In this document: positions 51,462-63,166 of the stretch, one piece after another
How the letters are laid out: each line of letters begins with the position of its first letter
Position numbering within the stretch: the first letter of the stretch is position 1
NCBI GenBank assembly: GCA_963966185.1
Contig: CAWZYM010000343.1
Span: forward strand, 1-64,000
DNA length: 64,000 bases
DNA from: Rhabditoides inermis
Lineage: Eukaryota > Nematoda > Chromadorea > Rhabditida > Rhabditidae
Reading direction: 5' to 3'
Notes under the pieces: model-generated
Databases searched by the model: none
The model's input: only the letters and a program-made list of their open reading frames with translations
What the model was told of the DNA's origin: nothing
Made by a program: the position numbers and the translations under genes

Positions 51462-54400
51462 TCCCCCATTGAGACTAATATTTACTATGGTGTCTGTCTG
51501 TCCTTCTTTCCGGAGAGCTATCTCTTTTCAAAGTATACCTTATTTGCTGATTTCTTCTAGAAAGTTTCTTCAAAACCCGAGTACGCAAAATTCCGAATAT
51601 CTCGTCAATAGCGATCTTCTGATCATAGTTATCACCTAATCTCTTAACTATGGAGAAAATTTTCAAAATGTTTCAAATCGAACGAAACTTGGAGGGAAGG
51701 TGAATCGACCTAGAAAAAATCGATAGCCGCAATATCAGCTGGCTGTGACCTCATCTTCATGCCCTAATAGGCGAATGTACCCAAAATGCACCCAAAATTC
51801 ATGATCTTCGATTTCTATAAAAATTGAATAGAAGATAGATTACGTAAAATATAGTATATAGACTTGTTTCATTTTTCGAAAAGTCGCGAAATAAAGCAAA
51901 CATGATCGACTTTTCGTACAGGCGATATAGAGTGTCCAATTTGTAAACTTAAGCTTTTATGGGCATATAAGCCCTACTGTCAAAATTTCAAAACGATCGG
52001 ATTTTATCTTCATATGATATTAGATCATTTCTGAGCGCGCGTTACTTGCCGGGGTCGCGCCCTCCGGGTTGCTCGCTACCAGCCGCGAGGTCAACAGATC
52101 AATACCAATTAGTTGGCATTCGCAATTACAGACCCATATCCACACAGTGGTGCGTTTGTGCAATAGAAACACGTGTGAATAAAACCAATAATATATTGAT
52201 TCAGTTGAAAAAAACAAAATTTCTAGCTTCAACGCATAACTTCGACGAAACGAAGAGAACGAAGATTGGAAAAGACAAGGAAAGTTTGGTAAGACAAGTT
52301 CAGTCATTATATAATGGTTTGTAAAGATCAAACAAACGTCAAACTTTATCAAGCTACTTCAAACATGCGCACAACACTTAGGGTGCGCCCACCGGCGTAT
52401 TTTCTCTCAGCCGTGGCAACGAGGTCATTGTATGTGTATTATAGAAATACGGATTGAAAACAGTGACCGATCGGGTACATAATGTTGTAGAAAACACTTT
52501 CATTGTCATCCTCTTTCGATACTACTTCTACAGCAAGCGCAGAATATGCGACGGGCGTGCCAGCCGGCGTGCTTTCTGTGTCAGCCGTCGCATGAAAAGG
52601 TCACTGCATTGTAGACATATATTTCTTTTTTCGTTTTTTTTGTTAATAGAACATTGTTTTATCGAGACTGTTATGCTCTCGTTATTACTGAAAAACGCGT
52701 TGTCTTTTGAGCAGTTCAGTAAAAAAATGAAAGTGAGGTGAGGAGCATTTTCAAGTATCAATAGACTCCTCAAAAAGCATCAAGTGCAAGACTCATTCCA
52801 TATCGCGAAGACTGTGCATAAAGAAAGCATGATTTTTGTAATTGTTGTTAAGTCATAGAAACACAAGTAAAATTACAATGCTACCCCGCTTCGTTCACGA
52901 ACGCGAACGTCTCTAGAAAAGTGATGTGATCGATGCGGAGATGTGAGAGTAGACAGAAGAGAGCATAGCACTGCTTCTAGAAAAGTGTTGTGATCGATGC
53001 GGAGACGTGAGAGTAGAGAGAAGAGAGCATAGAAATGCTTCTATAAAAATGATGTGATCGATGCGGAGACGTGATAGTAGACAGAAGTGAGCATAGAACT
53101 GCTTCTAGATGACGTGATCGATGCGGAGACGTGAGAGTAGAGAGAAGAGAGCATGGAACTGTTTCTAGAAAAGTGTTGTGCCCGATGCGGAGACGTGAGA
53201 GTAGACAGATGAGAGCATAGAACTGCTTCTAGAAAAGTGATGTGATCGATGCGAAGACGTGAGAGTAGAGAGAAGAGAGCATAGAACTGCTTTTAGAAAA
53301 GTGTTGTGCCCGATGCGGAGACGTGAGAGTAGACAGATGAGAGCAAAGAACTGCTTCTAGAAAAGTGATGTGATCGATGCGGAGACGTGAGAGTAGACAG
53401 ATGAGAGCAAAGAACTGCTTCTAGAAAAGTGATGTGATCGATGCGGAGACATGAGAGTAGAGAGAAGAGAGCATAGAACTGTTTCTAGAAAAGTGTTGTG
53501 CCCGATGCGAAGACGTGAGAGTAGAGAGAAGAGCGCATATAACTGCTTCTAGAAAAGTGACGTGATCGATGCGGATACGTGAGAGTAGAGAGAAGAGAGC
53601 ATAGAACTGTTTCAAGAAAAGTGTTGTGCCCGATGCGAAGACGTGAGAGTAGAGAGAAGAGAGCATATAACTGCTTCTTGAAAAGTGACGTGATCGATGC
53701 GGATACGTGAGAGTAGAGAGAAGAGAGCATAGAACTGTTTCTAGAAAAGTGTTGTGCCCGATGCGAAGACGTGAGAGTAGAGAGAAGAGAGCATATAACT
53801 GCTTCTAGAAAAATGACGTGATCGATGCGGAGACATGAGAGTAGAGAGAAGAGAGCATAGAACTGTTTCTAGAAAAGTGTTGTGCCCGATGCGAAGACGT
53901 GAGAGTAGAGAGAAGAGAGCATATAACTGCTTCTAGAAAAGTGACGTGATCGATGCGGATACGTGAGAGTAGAGAGAAGAGAGCATAGAACTGTTTCTCG
54001 AAAAGTGTTGTGCCCGATACGGAGACGTGAGAGTAGACAGATGAGAGCATAGAACTGCTTCTAGAAAAGTGATGTGATCGATGCGGATACTTGAGAGTAG
54101 ACAGATGAGAGCATAGAACTGCTTCTAGAAAAGTGACGTGATCGATGCGAAGACGTGAGAGTAGAGAGAAGAGAGCATAGAACTGTTTCTAGAAAAGTGT
54201 TGTGCCCGATGCGAAGACGTGAGAGTAGACAGATGAGAGCATAGAACTGCTTCTAGAAAAGTGATGTGATCGATGCGGATACTTGAGAGTAGACAGATGA
54301 GAGCATAGAACTGCTTCTAGAAAAGTGACGTGATCGATGCGAAGACGTGAGAGTAGAGAGAAGAGAGCATAGAACTGTTTCTAGAAAAAGTGTTGTGCCC

Positions 54401-55283
54401 GATGCGGAGACGTGAGAGTAGACAGATGAGAGCATAGAACTGCTTCTAGAAAAGTGATGTGATCGATGCGGATACTTGAGAGTAGACAGATGAGAGCATA
54501 GAACTGCTTCTAGAAAAGTGACGTGATCGATGCGAAGACGTGAGAGTAGAGAGAAGAGAGCATAGAACTGTTTCTAGAAAAGTGTTGTGCCCTATGCGGA
54601 GACGTGAGAGTAGACAGATGAGAGCATAGACTGCATAGAACTGCTTCTAGAAAAGTGATGTGATCGATGCGGATACTTGAGAGTAGACAGATGAGAGCAT
54701 AGAACTGCTTCTAGAAAAGTGACGTGATCGATGCGGAGACGTGAGAGTAGACAGATGAGAGCATAGAATGCATAGAACTGCTTCTAGAAAAGTGTTGTGA
54801 TCGATGCGGTTACTTTAGAATTGACAGAAGAGACGTGAACTGTCTCTAGAAAATTGTCGTGACAGCAGCGAAGACGTGAAAGTATACAGAAAAGACCATA
54901 ATACTGTCTCTAGAAAAATTCTGTGACCGCAGCGGAGACGTGAGAGGAGACGAGGGACAGAGAGAGAGAATGAGAGGAAGAGAGGGAGAGAGAGAGAGAG
55001 AGTGAGAGAGAGAGAGTAAGGGGGGCAGAGAAAAGAAAGAGAGAACGAGAGAGGGAAAGAGAGCGTATAAAGGTAAAAATAAGGAAAGTGAGAAAGAAGA
55101 AATATACAGAAAGTAGGAGAGAGAAAGTTAGAAAGACAGAAAGTGAAAGAGATACATAGACCTTTCACATGGATGTCTCTCCGTAAGAAGCAATAGAGAA
55201 CGAGCAGCAAGATGAACTACTATTCAATGTTCTATTCTTGGATACCTAGTGCGGAGGCGCGCGGTAGCGCGCCGAAGCGCTAG
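51462..55283 (+). mobile_element. Helitron-like element, unit 1 (3.8 kb, non-autonomous)
   Basis: The 5' end is TCCCCCATTGAGACTAAT. The 3' end is a perfect 7-bp-stem hairpin, GGCGCGC-GGTA-GCGCGCC, at 55256-55273, then GAAGCG and CTAG at 55280-55283. Hairpin, short spacer and CTRR is the Helitron 3' signature. Internal order is: a conserved body of about 0.7 kb, GC-rich modules near 52050, 52385 and 52555, a 64-bp minisatellite array (52905-54835), a GA-rich stretch, and a conserved tail starting CCTTTCACATGGATG. No Rep or helicase frame is present, so transposition would need a partner element. The CTAG is followed immediately by the TC of unit 2. Confidence 0.85.
52905..54835. repeat. 64-bp minisatellite array in Helitron unit 1
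   Basis: There are roughly 30 tandem copies of a 64-bp unit with landmarks CTGCTTCTAGAAAAGTG, TGATCGATGCGGAGACG and GAGAGTAGA.AGA. Two unit types, one with GTGATCGATG and one with GTGCCCGATG, alternate over long stretches, so a dimer of about 128 bp is being amplified. Later parts repeat as multi-unit blocks. Minus-strand frames across the array shift with 64-bp units and are not credible coding regions. Confidence 0.93.
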
Positions 55284-56789
55284 TCCCCCATTGAGACTAA
55301 TATTTACTATGGTGTGTGTCTGTCATTCTTTCCGGAGAGATATCTCTTTTCAAAGTGTACCTTATTTGCTGATTTTTTCTAGAAAGTTTCTTCAATACCC
55401 GAGAACGCAAAATTCCAAATATCTCGTCAATAGCGATCTTCTGATCATAGTTATCACCTAATCTCTTAACTATGGAGAAAATTTTCAAAATACTTCAATT
55501 TGAACGAAATTTGGAGGTTAGGTGAATCGACCTAGAAAAAATCGATAGCCGCGATACCAGCTGGCTGTGACCTCATCTTCATGCCCAAAAAGGCGAATGT
55601 ACCCAAAATGCACCCAAATTTCATGGTCTTCGATTTCTATAAAAATTGAATAGAAGATAGATTACGTAAAAAAGAGTATAGAAATTTGTTTCATTTCTCG
55701 AAAAGTCGCGAAATAAAGCAAATATGATCGACTTTTCGTACAGGCAATATAGAGTGTCCAATTTGTAAACTTAAGCTTTTATGGGCATATAAGCCCTACT
55801 GTCAAAATTTCAGAACGATCGGACTTTGTCTTCATATGATATTAGATCATTTTTGAGCGCGCGCTACTTGCTGGGGTCGCGCCCTCTGGGTTGCTCGCTA
55901 CCAGCCGCGAGGTCAACAGATCAATACCAATTAGTTGGCATTCGCATTTACTGACCCATATCCACATAGTGGTGCACTTGTTCGATAGAAATACGTGTAA
56001 ATAAAATCAATAATAGATTGATTCAGTTGAAAAAGACAAAATTTCTAGCTTCAACGCATAACTTCAACGAAACGAAGAGTTGAAGATTGTGGAAAAGACA
56101 AGTAAAAGTTTGGCAAGACGAGTTCTGTCGTTATATAATGGTTTGTAAAGATCACACAAACTTCAAACTTTATCAAGCTACTTCAAACATGCTCACAACA
56201 CTTAGGGCGCGCCCACCGGCGTAATTTCTCTCAGCCGTGGCAACGAGGTCATTGTATGTGTATGATAGAAATACGGATTGAAAACAGTGACTGATCGGGT
56301 ACATAGTGTTGTAGAAAAAACTTTCGTTGTCATACTCTTCATACTACTACTACAGCAAGCAGATTATGCGAGGGGCGTGCCAGCCGGCGTGCTTTCTGTC
56401 AGCCGTCGCATGGAAAGGTCACTGCATTGTAGACATATATTTCTTCTTTCGTTTTTTTGTTAATAGAACATTGTTTTATCGAGACTGTTATGCTCTCGTT
56501 ATTACTGAAAAACGCGTTGTCTTTTGAGCAGTTCAGTAAAGAATGGAAGTGAGGTGAGGTGAGCATCAAGTGCAAGACTCATTCCAAGTTACGACGACTG
56601 TGATTAAATATTGAATGATATCTGTAATTGATGTTGAGTCATATTTTTTACATGACTTGCTACCCCGCTTCGTTCTCGAGCGCGAATAATATTTGATGTA
56701 ATACTTGCTCACTCTAGCGACAAAAAAAATCAGAATGTGAGAGCATTGTACAATTTGAGAGTGAGAGTGGGCAACAGAGATGATAGTAC

Positions 56790-58555
56790 TGTATCTAGAA
56801 AATTGTTTTCACCGCCGCGGAGACGTGAGAGTAGACAGAAGAGAGCAAAGAACTGCTTCTAGAAAAGTGTTGTGATCGATTGGGAGACGTGAGAGTAGAC
56901 AGAAGAGAGCATAAAACTGCTTCTAGAAAAGTGTTGTGATCGATGCGGAAACGTGAGAGTAGACAGAAGAGAGCATAGAACTGCTTCTAGAAAAGTGATG
57001 TGATCGATGCGAAGACGTGAGAGTAGACAGAAGAGAGCATAGAACTGCTTTTAGAAAAGTGTTGTGATCGTTGCGGAGACGTGAGAGTAGACAGAAGAGA
57101 GCATAGAACTGCTTCTAGAAAAGTGTTGTGATCGATGCGGAAACGTGAGAGTAGACAGAAGAGAGCATAGAACTGCTTTTAGAAAAGTGATGTGATCGAT
57201 GCGGAGACGTGAGAGTAGACAGAAGAGTGCATAGAACTGCTTCTAGAAAAGTGTTGTAATCGATGCGGAGACGTGAGAGTAGACAGAAGAGAGCATAGAA
57301 CTGCTTCTTAAAAAGTGTTGTGATCGATGCGGAGACGTGAGAGTAGACAGAAGAGAGCACATAACTGCTTCTAGAAAGTGATGTGATCGATGCGGAGACG
57401 TGAGAGTAGACAGAAGAGAGCATAGAACTGCTTCTAGAAAAGTGATGTGATCGATGCGGAGACGTGAGAGTAGACAGAAGAGATCATAGAACTGCTTCTA
57501 GAAAGTGATGTGATCGATGCGGAGACGTGAGAGTAGACAGAAGAGAGCATAGAACTGCTTCTAGAAAAGTGATGTGATCGATGGGGAGACGTGAGAGTAG
57601 ACAGAAGAGATCATAGAACTGCTTCTAGAAAAGTGATGTGATCGATGCGGAGACGTGAGAGTAGACAGAAGAGATCATAGAACTGCTTCTAGAAAGTGAT
57701 GTGATCGATGCGGAGACGTGAGAGTAGACAGAAGAGAGCACAGAACTGCTTCTAGAAAGTGATGTGATCGATGCGGAGACGTGAGAGTAGACAGAAGAGA
57801 GCATAGAACTGCTTCTAGAAAAGTGATGTGATCGATGCGGAGACGTGAGAGTAGACAGAAGAGATCATAGAACTGCTTCTAGAAAGTGATGTGATCGATG
57901 CGGAGACGTGAGAGTAGACAGAAGAGATCATAGAACTGCTTCTAGAAAGTGATGTGATCGATGCGGAGACGTGAGAGTAGACAGAAGAGAGCATAGAACT
58001 GCTTCTAGAAAAGTGATGTGATCGATGCGGAGACGTGAGAGTAGACAGAAGAGATCATAGAACTGCTTCTAGAAAGTGATGTGATCGATGCGGAGACGTG
58101 AGAGTAGACAGAAGAGAGCATAGAACTGCTTCTAGAAAGTGATGTGATCGATGCGGAGACGTGAGAGTAGACAGAAGAGAGCACAGAACTGCTTCTAGAA
58201 AGTGATGTGATCGATGCGGAGACGTGAGAGTAGACAGAGGAGAGCATAGAACTGCTTCTAGAAAAGTGATGTGATCTATGCGGAGACGTGAGAGTAGACA
58301 GAAGAGATCATAGAACTGCTTCTAGAAAAATGTTGTGATCGATGCGGAGACGTGAGAGTAGACAGAAGAGACGTTCGAATTGTCTCTAGAAAATTGTCGT
58401 GACAGCAGCAAAGACGTGAAATTAGACAGAAGAGACCACGGAACTGTCTCTAGAAAATTGTCGTGACAGCAGCAAAGACGTGAGAGTAGACAGAACATAC
58501 CATATAATTGTCTCTAAAAAGTTCTTGTCATCGCCGCGGAGACGTGAGAGTAGAC
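56790..58555. repeat. 64/63-bp minisatellite array in Helitron unit 2
   Basis: There are about 27 tandem copies of the same unit as in unit 1, but more homogeneous (GTGATGTGATCGATGCGG). Many copies carry CTAGAAAGTG instead of CTAGAAAAGTG and are 63 bp long. Where several 63-bp units are adjacent, the minus strand reads a 21-residue repeat (SSVYSHVSASITSLSRSS type). The 64-bp units break that frame, so coding is unlikely. Confidence 0.93.
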
Positions 58556-58620
<65 letters not shown>

Positions 58621-58640
58621 GAGAGAACGAAAGAGGGAAA
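58555..58640. repeat. GA microsatellite in Helitron unit 2
   Basis: A run of GA dinucleotides with a few AAG interruptions directly follows the minisatellite. A matching GA-rich stretch occupies the same place in units 1, 3 and 4. Confidence 0.93.
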
Positions 58641-58869
58641 GAGAGTGTATATATGTAAAAAAAAATAATGAAAGTGAGACAGAAGAAAGATAGAGAAAGT
58701 AGGAGAGAGATAGTTAGAAAGACAGAAAGTGAAAGAGATACACAGACCTTTCACATGGATGTCTCTCCGTAAGAATCAATAGAGAACAATCAGCAAGATG
58801 AATTACTATTCTATTTTCTATTCTTGGATACCTAGTGCGAAGGCGCGCGGTAGCGCGCCGGAGCGCTAG

Positions 58870-60568
58870 TCCCCCTTTCATACTAAAATTTACTATGGTG
58901 TCTGTTTGTCTGTCTGTCTGTCTGTCCTTCCGGAGAGATATCTCTTTTCAAAGTCTACTCTAACTACTCATTTTTTCTAGAAAGTTTCTTCATTACCTGA
59001 GAACGCAAAATTCCAAATATCTCGTCAATAGCGATCTCCTAATCATAGTTATCACCTAATCTCTTAACTATGGAGAAAAATTTCAAAATACTTCAATCAG
59101 AACGAAATTTGGAGGGTAGGTGAATCGACCTAGAAAAAGTCGATAGCCGCGATACCAGCCGGCTGTGACCTCATCTTCATGCCCAAATAGGCAAATGTAC
59201 CCAAAATGCACCCAAAATTCATGATCTTCGATTTCTATGAAAATTGAATAGAAAAAAGATTACGTTTGATAGATCATAGAAACTTGTTTCCTTTTTTGAA
59301 AAGTCACCAAATATGGCGAATATGATCGACTTTTCGTACAGACGAGATAGAGGGTCCAATTTGTAAACTTAAGCTTTTATGGGCAAAAAAACCCTTCTGT
59401 CAAAGTTTCAGATCGATCGGACTTTGTCTTCATACAGTATTAGACATTTTCTGAGCGCGCGTTACTTGCTGGGGTCGCGCCCACCGGATTGCTCGCTACC
59501 AGCCGCCACGTCAACCGATCGATATCGAATAGTTGGCATTCGCAATCACTGACCCATATCCACTCAGTTGTGTCTTTTTTGATAGGAATATGTCTAAATA
59601 TAACTATAATGGATTGAGTCAGTTGAAAAAGACAAAGTTTCTATCTTCAACGAATAACTGTGACAAAAGGAAAAGTTGAAGGTTGGAAATTAAGTAAATT
59701 GTTTCGAGACGTCAATAGATAGTGCTTTCTAACAATGAAATCAATCTCAAACTGTTTCAAACTCCTTCACACGTGCGCACAACGTGTTAGGGCGCGCCAA
59801 CCGGCTTCTTTTCTCGAAGTGATTGTAGACGTAATATTGAACTACTTACTGCTTCTTTTTTCAGTTGAAAAGTTTTGAGTTTTACTCTTGTACATATTCA
59901 GCCTGAAATTCCGTTTTTCGATGCAGTACAGTGTCGAGTGGAAGTGAGGTGAGGTGAGAATCGAGTTCACCTTACATGTCATTTGGCAAGCACAGGCGGT
60001 CAAATTATATTTTAAGAACGTGAGAGAGTAGACAGTAGGGAGAGAAGAAAGTAGAGAAGCGAGTACTTTCTGTTTTAAAAGTTTTTACATAACTGTCTCT
60101 CGAAAGTCGCAGTGACTACTACAGATGTGAGAACAGAAGAGTAGACAGAAGGTACCATAGTACTGTCTCTAGAAACTGTTGTCACCGCACCGGGGACGTG
60201 AAAGTATACAAGAGAAAGAATAGGAGAGAGAGAGAGAGAGAGAATAGGAGAGAGAAAAGATGAGAGAGAAGAGAGAGTAGACATAACTGTCTCTCGAAAG
60301 TCGCAGTGATAGTGATTACTGCAGATGTGAGAGTGAAAGAGGTGACGAGAGGAGAAAGTAGACAGAAGAAAACATACTAGAAAGGTGTAACACTAGAAGA
60401 AAAAAATGCAGTAGACAAACAAGAACATAGTATTAGTATTGTCTCTAGAAAGTTGACAATAGACAAAAGAGAATATAACACTGTTTCTAGAAAATATAAT
60501 ACTGAGAGAAAAAAAAGAAAGAGAGAAAGAGATAGCGAGACAGTAGGAGAGGAAGAACAAGAACAAGA

Positions 60569-60611
<43 letters not shown>

Positions 60612-61045
60612 GGGAGAGTGGAACAGTGTCGAGAAAAGAGAGAGAGAGGAGAGATAGGGAAAAGTAGAACTGTGTCGAGGAAAGAGAGAGAGAAAGAGAG
60701 ATAGAGAGAGATAGAGAGATAGAGGGGCGGGGGGAGGAGGGAGATAGGATGGAAAGTAGACAGAACAGTGTAGAGGAGAAAGAGATGGGGCGGTGTACAT
60801 CTGTGAAACATTAAAAAATAAGTGAAAAAGGAGTAGTAGAGATAGTTAAAAAAGACAAAATCTAAACTACATATACAAAATACATAGAACTTGGACACTT
60901 CAACTACAACCCTTGCGTGTATGTATCTTCGCAAAAGTCATTAGAGAGCAATCAACTATCAAACATGCAAGACGAACTATTCTTCTATTTTTCTTTTTTT
61001 TGTATACCTAGTGCGGAGGCGCGCGATAGCGCGCCGGAGCGCTAG
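58870..61045 (+). mobile_element. Helitron-like element, unit 3 (2.2 kb, non-autonomous)
   Basis: It starts TCCCCCTTTCATACTAAA directly after the CTAG of unit 2 and ends with the hairpin GGCGCGC-GATA-GCGCGCC, GGAGCG and CTAG (61042-61045). It belongs to a second subfamily shared with unit 4: GATA loop, TCTGTC repeats near the 5' end, and a different tail (TATGTATCTTCGCAAAAG). The minisatellite is represented only by a few degenerate copies at about 60080-60215, followed by a long GA-rich stretch. No open frame of significance. Confidence 0.84.
60215..60760. repeat. GA-rich low-complexity stretch in Helitron unit 3
   Basis: Purine-rich sequence with several GA microsatellite runs (for example about 60575-60608) is mixed with short GTAGACAGAAG pieces related to the minisatellite. 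The long minus-strand frames here are Leu/Ser-rich translations of the repeat. Confidence 0.85.
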
Positions 61046-62786
61046 TCCCCCTTGCATACTAATATTTACTATGGTGTCTGTCTGTCTGTCTGTCTGTCCT
61101 TCCGGAGAGATATCTCTTTTCAAAGTATACTCTTCTCGCTAATTTTTTCTAGAAAGTTTCTTCAATACCTGAGAACGCAAAATTCCAAATATCTCGTCAA
61201 TAGCGATCTCCTAATCATAGTTATCACCTAATCTCTTAACTATGGAGAAAAACTTCAAATTTATTCAATTAGAACCAAATTTGGAGAGTAGGTGAATCGA
61301 CCTGGAAAAAGTCGATAACCGCGATACCAGCTGCCCCTGACCTCATCTTCATGCCCAAATAGGCGAATGTACCCAAAATGCACCCAAAATTCATGACCTT
61401 CGATTTCTATAAAAATTGAATAGAAGAAAGATTACGTATAATAGATTATAGAAAATGGTTTCCTTTTTTGAAAAGTCACCAAATATGGCGAATATGATCG
61501 ACTTTTCGTACAGACGAGATAGAGGGTCCAATTTGTAAACTTAAGCTTTTATGGGCAAAAAAGCCCTTTTGTCAAAGTTTCAGATCGATCGGACTTTGTC
61601 TTCATACAGTATTAGACATTTTCTGAGCGCGCGTTACTTGCTGGGGTCGCGCCCACCGGATTGCTCGCTACCAGCCGCCAGGTCAACCGATCGATATCGA
61701 ATAGTTGGCATTCGCAATCACTGACCCATATCCACTCAGTTGTGTATTTTTTGATAGGAATATGTCTAAATATAACAATAATGGATTGAGTCAGTTGAAA
61801 AAGACAAAATTTCTATCTTCAACGAATAACTTTGACAAAACGAAAAATTGTAGGTTGAAAGATAAGTAAAATGTTTCGAGACGTCAATAGATAGTGCTTT
61901 TTAACGATCAAATCAATCTCAAACTGTTTCAAACTCCTTCACACGTGCGCACAACGTGTTAGGGCGCGCCAGCCGGCTTCTTTTCTCGAAGTAATTGTAG
62001 ACGTAATATAGAACTATTTACTGCTTCTTTTTTCAGTTGAAAAGTTTTGAGTTTATTACTTGTACTCTTGTACATATTCAGCCTGAAATTCCGCTTTTCG
62101 ATGTAGTACAGTGTCGAGTGGAAGTGAGGTGAGGTGAGAATCGAGTTCACCTTACATGTCATTTGGCAAGCACAGGCAATCAAATTATATTTTTAGAACG
62201 TGAGAGAGTAGACAGTAGGGAGAGAAGACAGTAGAGAAGAGAGTAGTACTTTCTGTTTAAAAAAAAAGTTTTTACATAACTGTCTCTCGAAAGTCGCAGT
62301 GACTACTGCAGATGTGAGAACAGAAGAGTAGACAGAAGGTACCATAGTACTGTCTCTAGAAAGTTGTTGTCACCGCAGCGGGGACATGAAAGTATACAAG
62401 AGAGAGAATAGGAGAGAGAGAGAGAGAGAGAGAATAGGAGAGAAAAAAGAGGAGAGAGAAGGGAGAGTAGACATAACTGTCTCTCGATAGTCGCAGTGAT
62501 AGTGATTACTGCAGATGTGAGAGTGGAAGAGGTGACGAGAGGTGAAAGTAGACAGAAGAAAACATACTAGAAAGGTGTTGTAACACTAGAAGAAAAAGAT
62601 GCAGTAGACAAACAAGAGCATAGTATTAGTATTGTCTCTAGAAAGTTGACAGTAGACAATAGAGAATATAATACTGTTTCTAGAAAATATAATACTGAGA
62701 GAAAAAGAGAAAGAGAGAAAGAGATAGCGAGACAGTGGGAGAGGAAGAAGAAGAGAGAGAGATAGGGGAGAGTGGAACAGTGTCGA

Positions 62787-62832
<46 letters not shown>

Positions 62833-63151
62833 GGGCGGGGGAGGAGGAGGGAGATAGGATGGAAAGTAGACAGAACAGTGTAGAGAAGAAAGAGATGGGG
62901 CGGTGTACATCTGTGAAACATAAAATAAGTGAAAAAGAAGTAGAAGAGATAGTTAAAAAAGACAAAAATTAAGCTACATATACAAAATACATAGAACTTG
63001 AACACTTCAACTACAACCCTTGCGTTTATGTATCTTCGCAAAAGTCATTAGAGAGCAATCAACTATCAAACATGCAAGACGAACTATTCTTCTATTTTTC
63101 TATTTTTGTATACCTAGTGCGGAGGCGCGCGATAGCGCGCCGGAGCGCTAG
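61046..63151 (+). mobile_element. Helitron-like element, unit 4 (2.1 kb), right end of the concatemer
   Basis: It begins TCCCCCTTGCATACTAAT immediately after unit 3 and is very similar to it throughout. It ends GGCGCGC-GATA-GCGCGCC, GGAGCG, CTAG at 63148-63151, followed by T of unique sequence, the expected CTAG|T right boundary. Only degenerate minisatellite copies are present (about 62275-62400), followed by GA repeats. The end lies 15 bp upstream of the ATG of the next gene. Confidence 0.85.
62395..62845. repeat. GA-rich low-complexity stretch in Helitron unit 4
   Basis: This is the counterpart of the unit 3 purine tract, with runs of GA at about 62410-62435 and 62795-62827. It is shorter than the unit 3 version because one GA block is missing. 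It is non-coding. Confidence 0.85.
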
Positions 63152-63166
63152 TCGAGAATAAGTAAA

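Larger units (their letters stand above)
55284..58869 (+). mobile_element. Helitron-like element, unit 2 (3.6 kb, non-autonomous)
   Basis: It follows unit 1 with no intervening base (CTAG|TCCCCC). It has the same order of parts as unit 1, including the internal GC-rich modules near 55860 and 56210 and an expanded minisatellite. The 3' hairpin GGCGCGC-GGTA-GCGCGCC is followed by GGAGCG and CTAG (58866-58869). The body is clearly diverged from unit 1, so this is not a very recent copy. No transposase was found. Confidence 0.85.

Noticed and set aside
52905..54835. CRISPR-like array
   Set aside because: The units are contiguous 64-bp repeats with no unique spacers, in a eukaryotic Helitron context; it is a minisatellite.
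60377..60934. 185-codon minus-strand frame
   Set aside because: It is dominated by GA/CT low-complexity sequence; the counterpart in unit 4 has a different length and frame.
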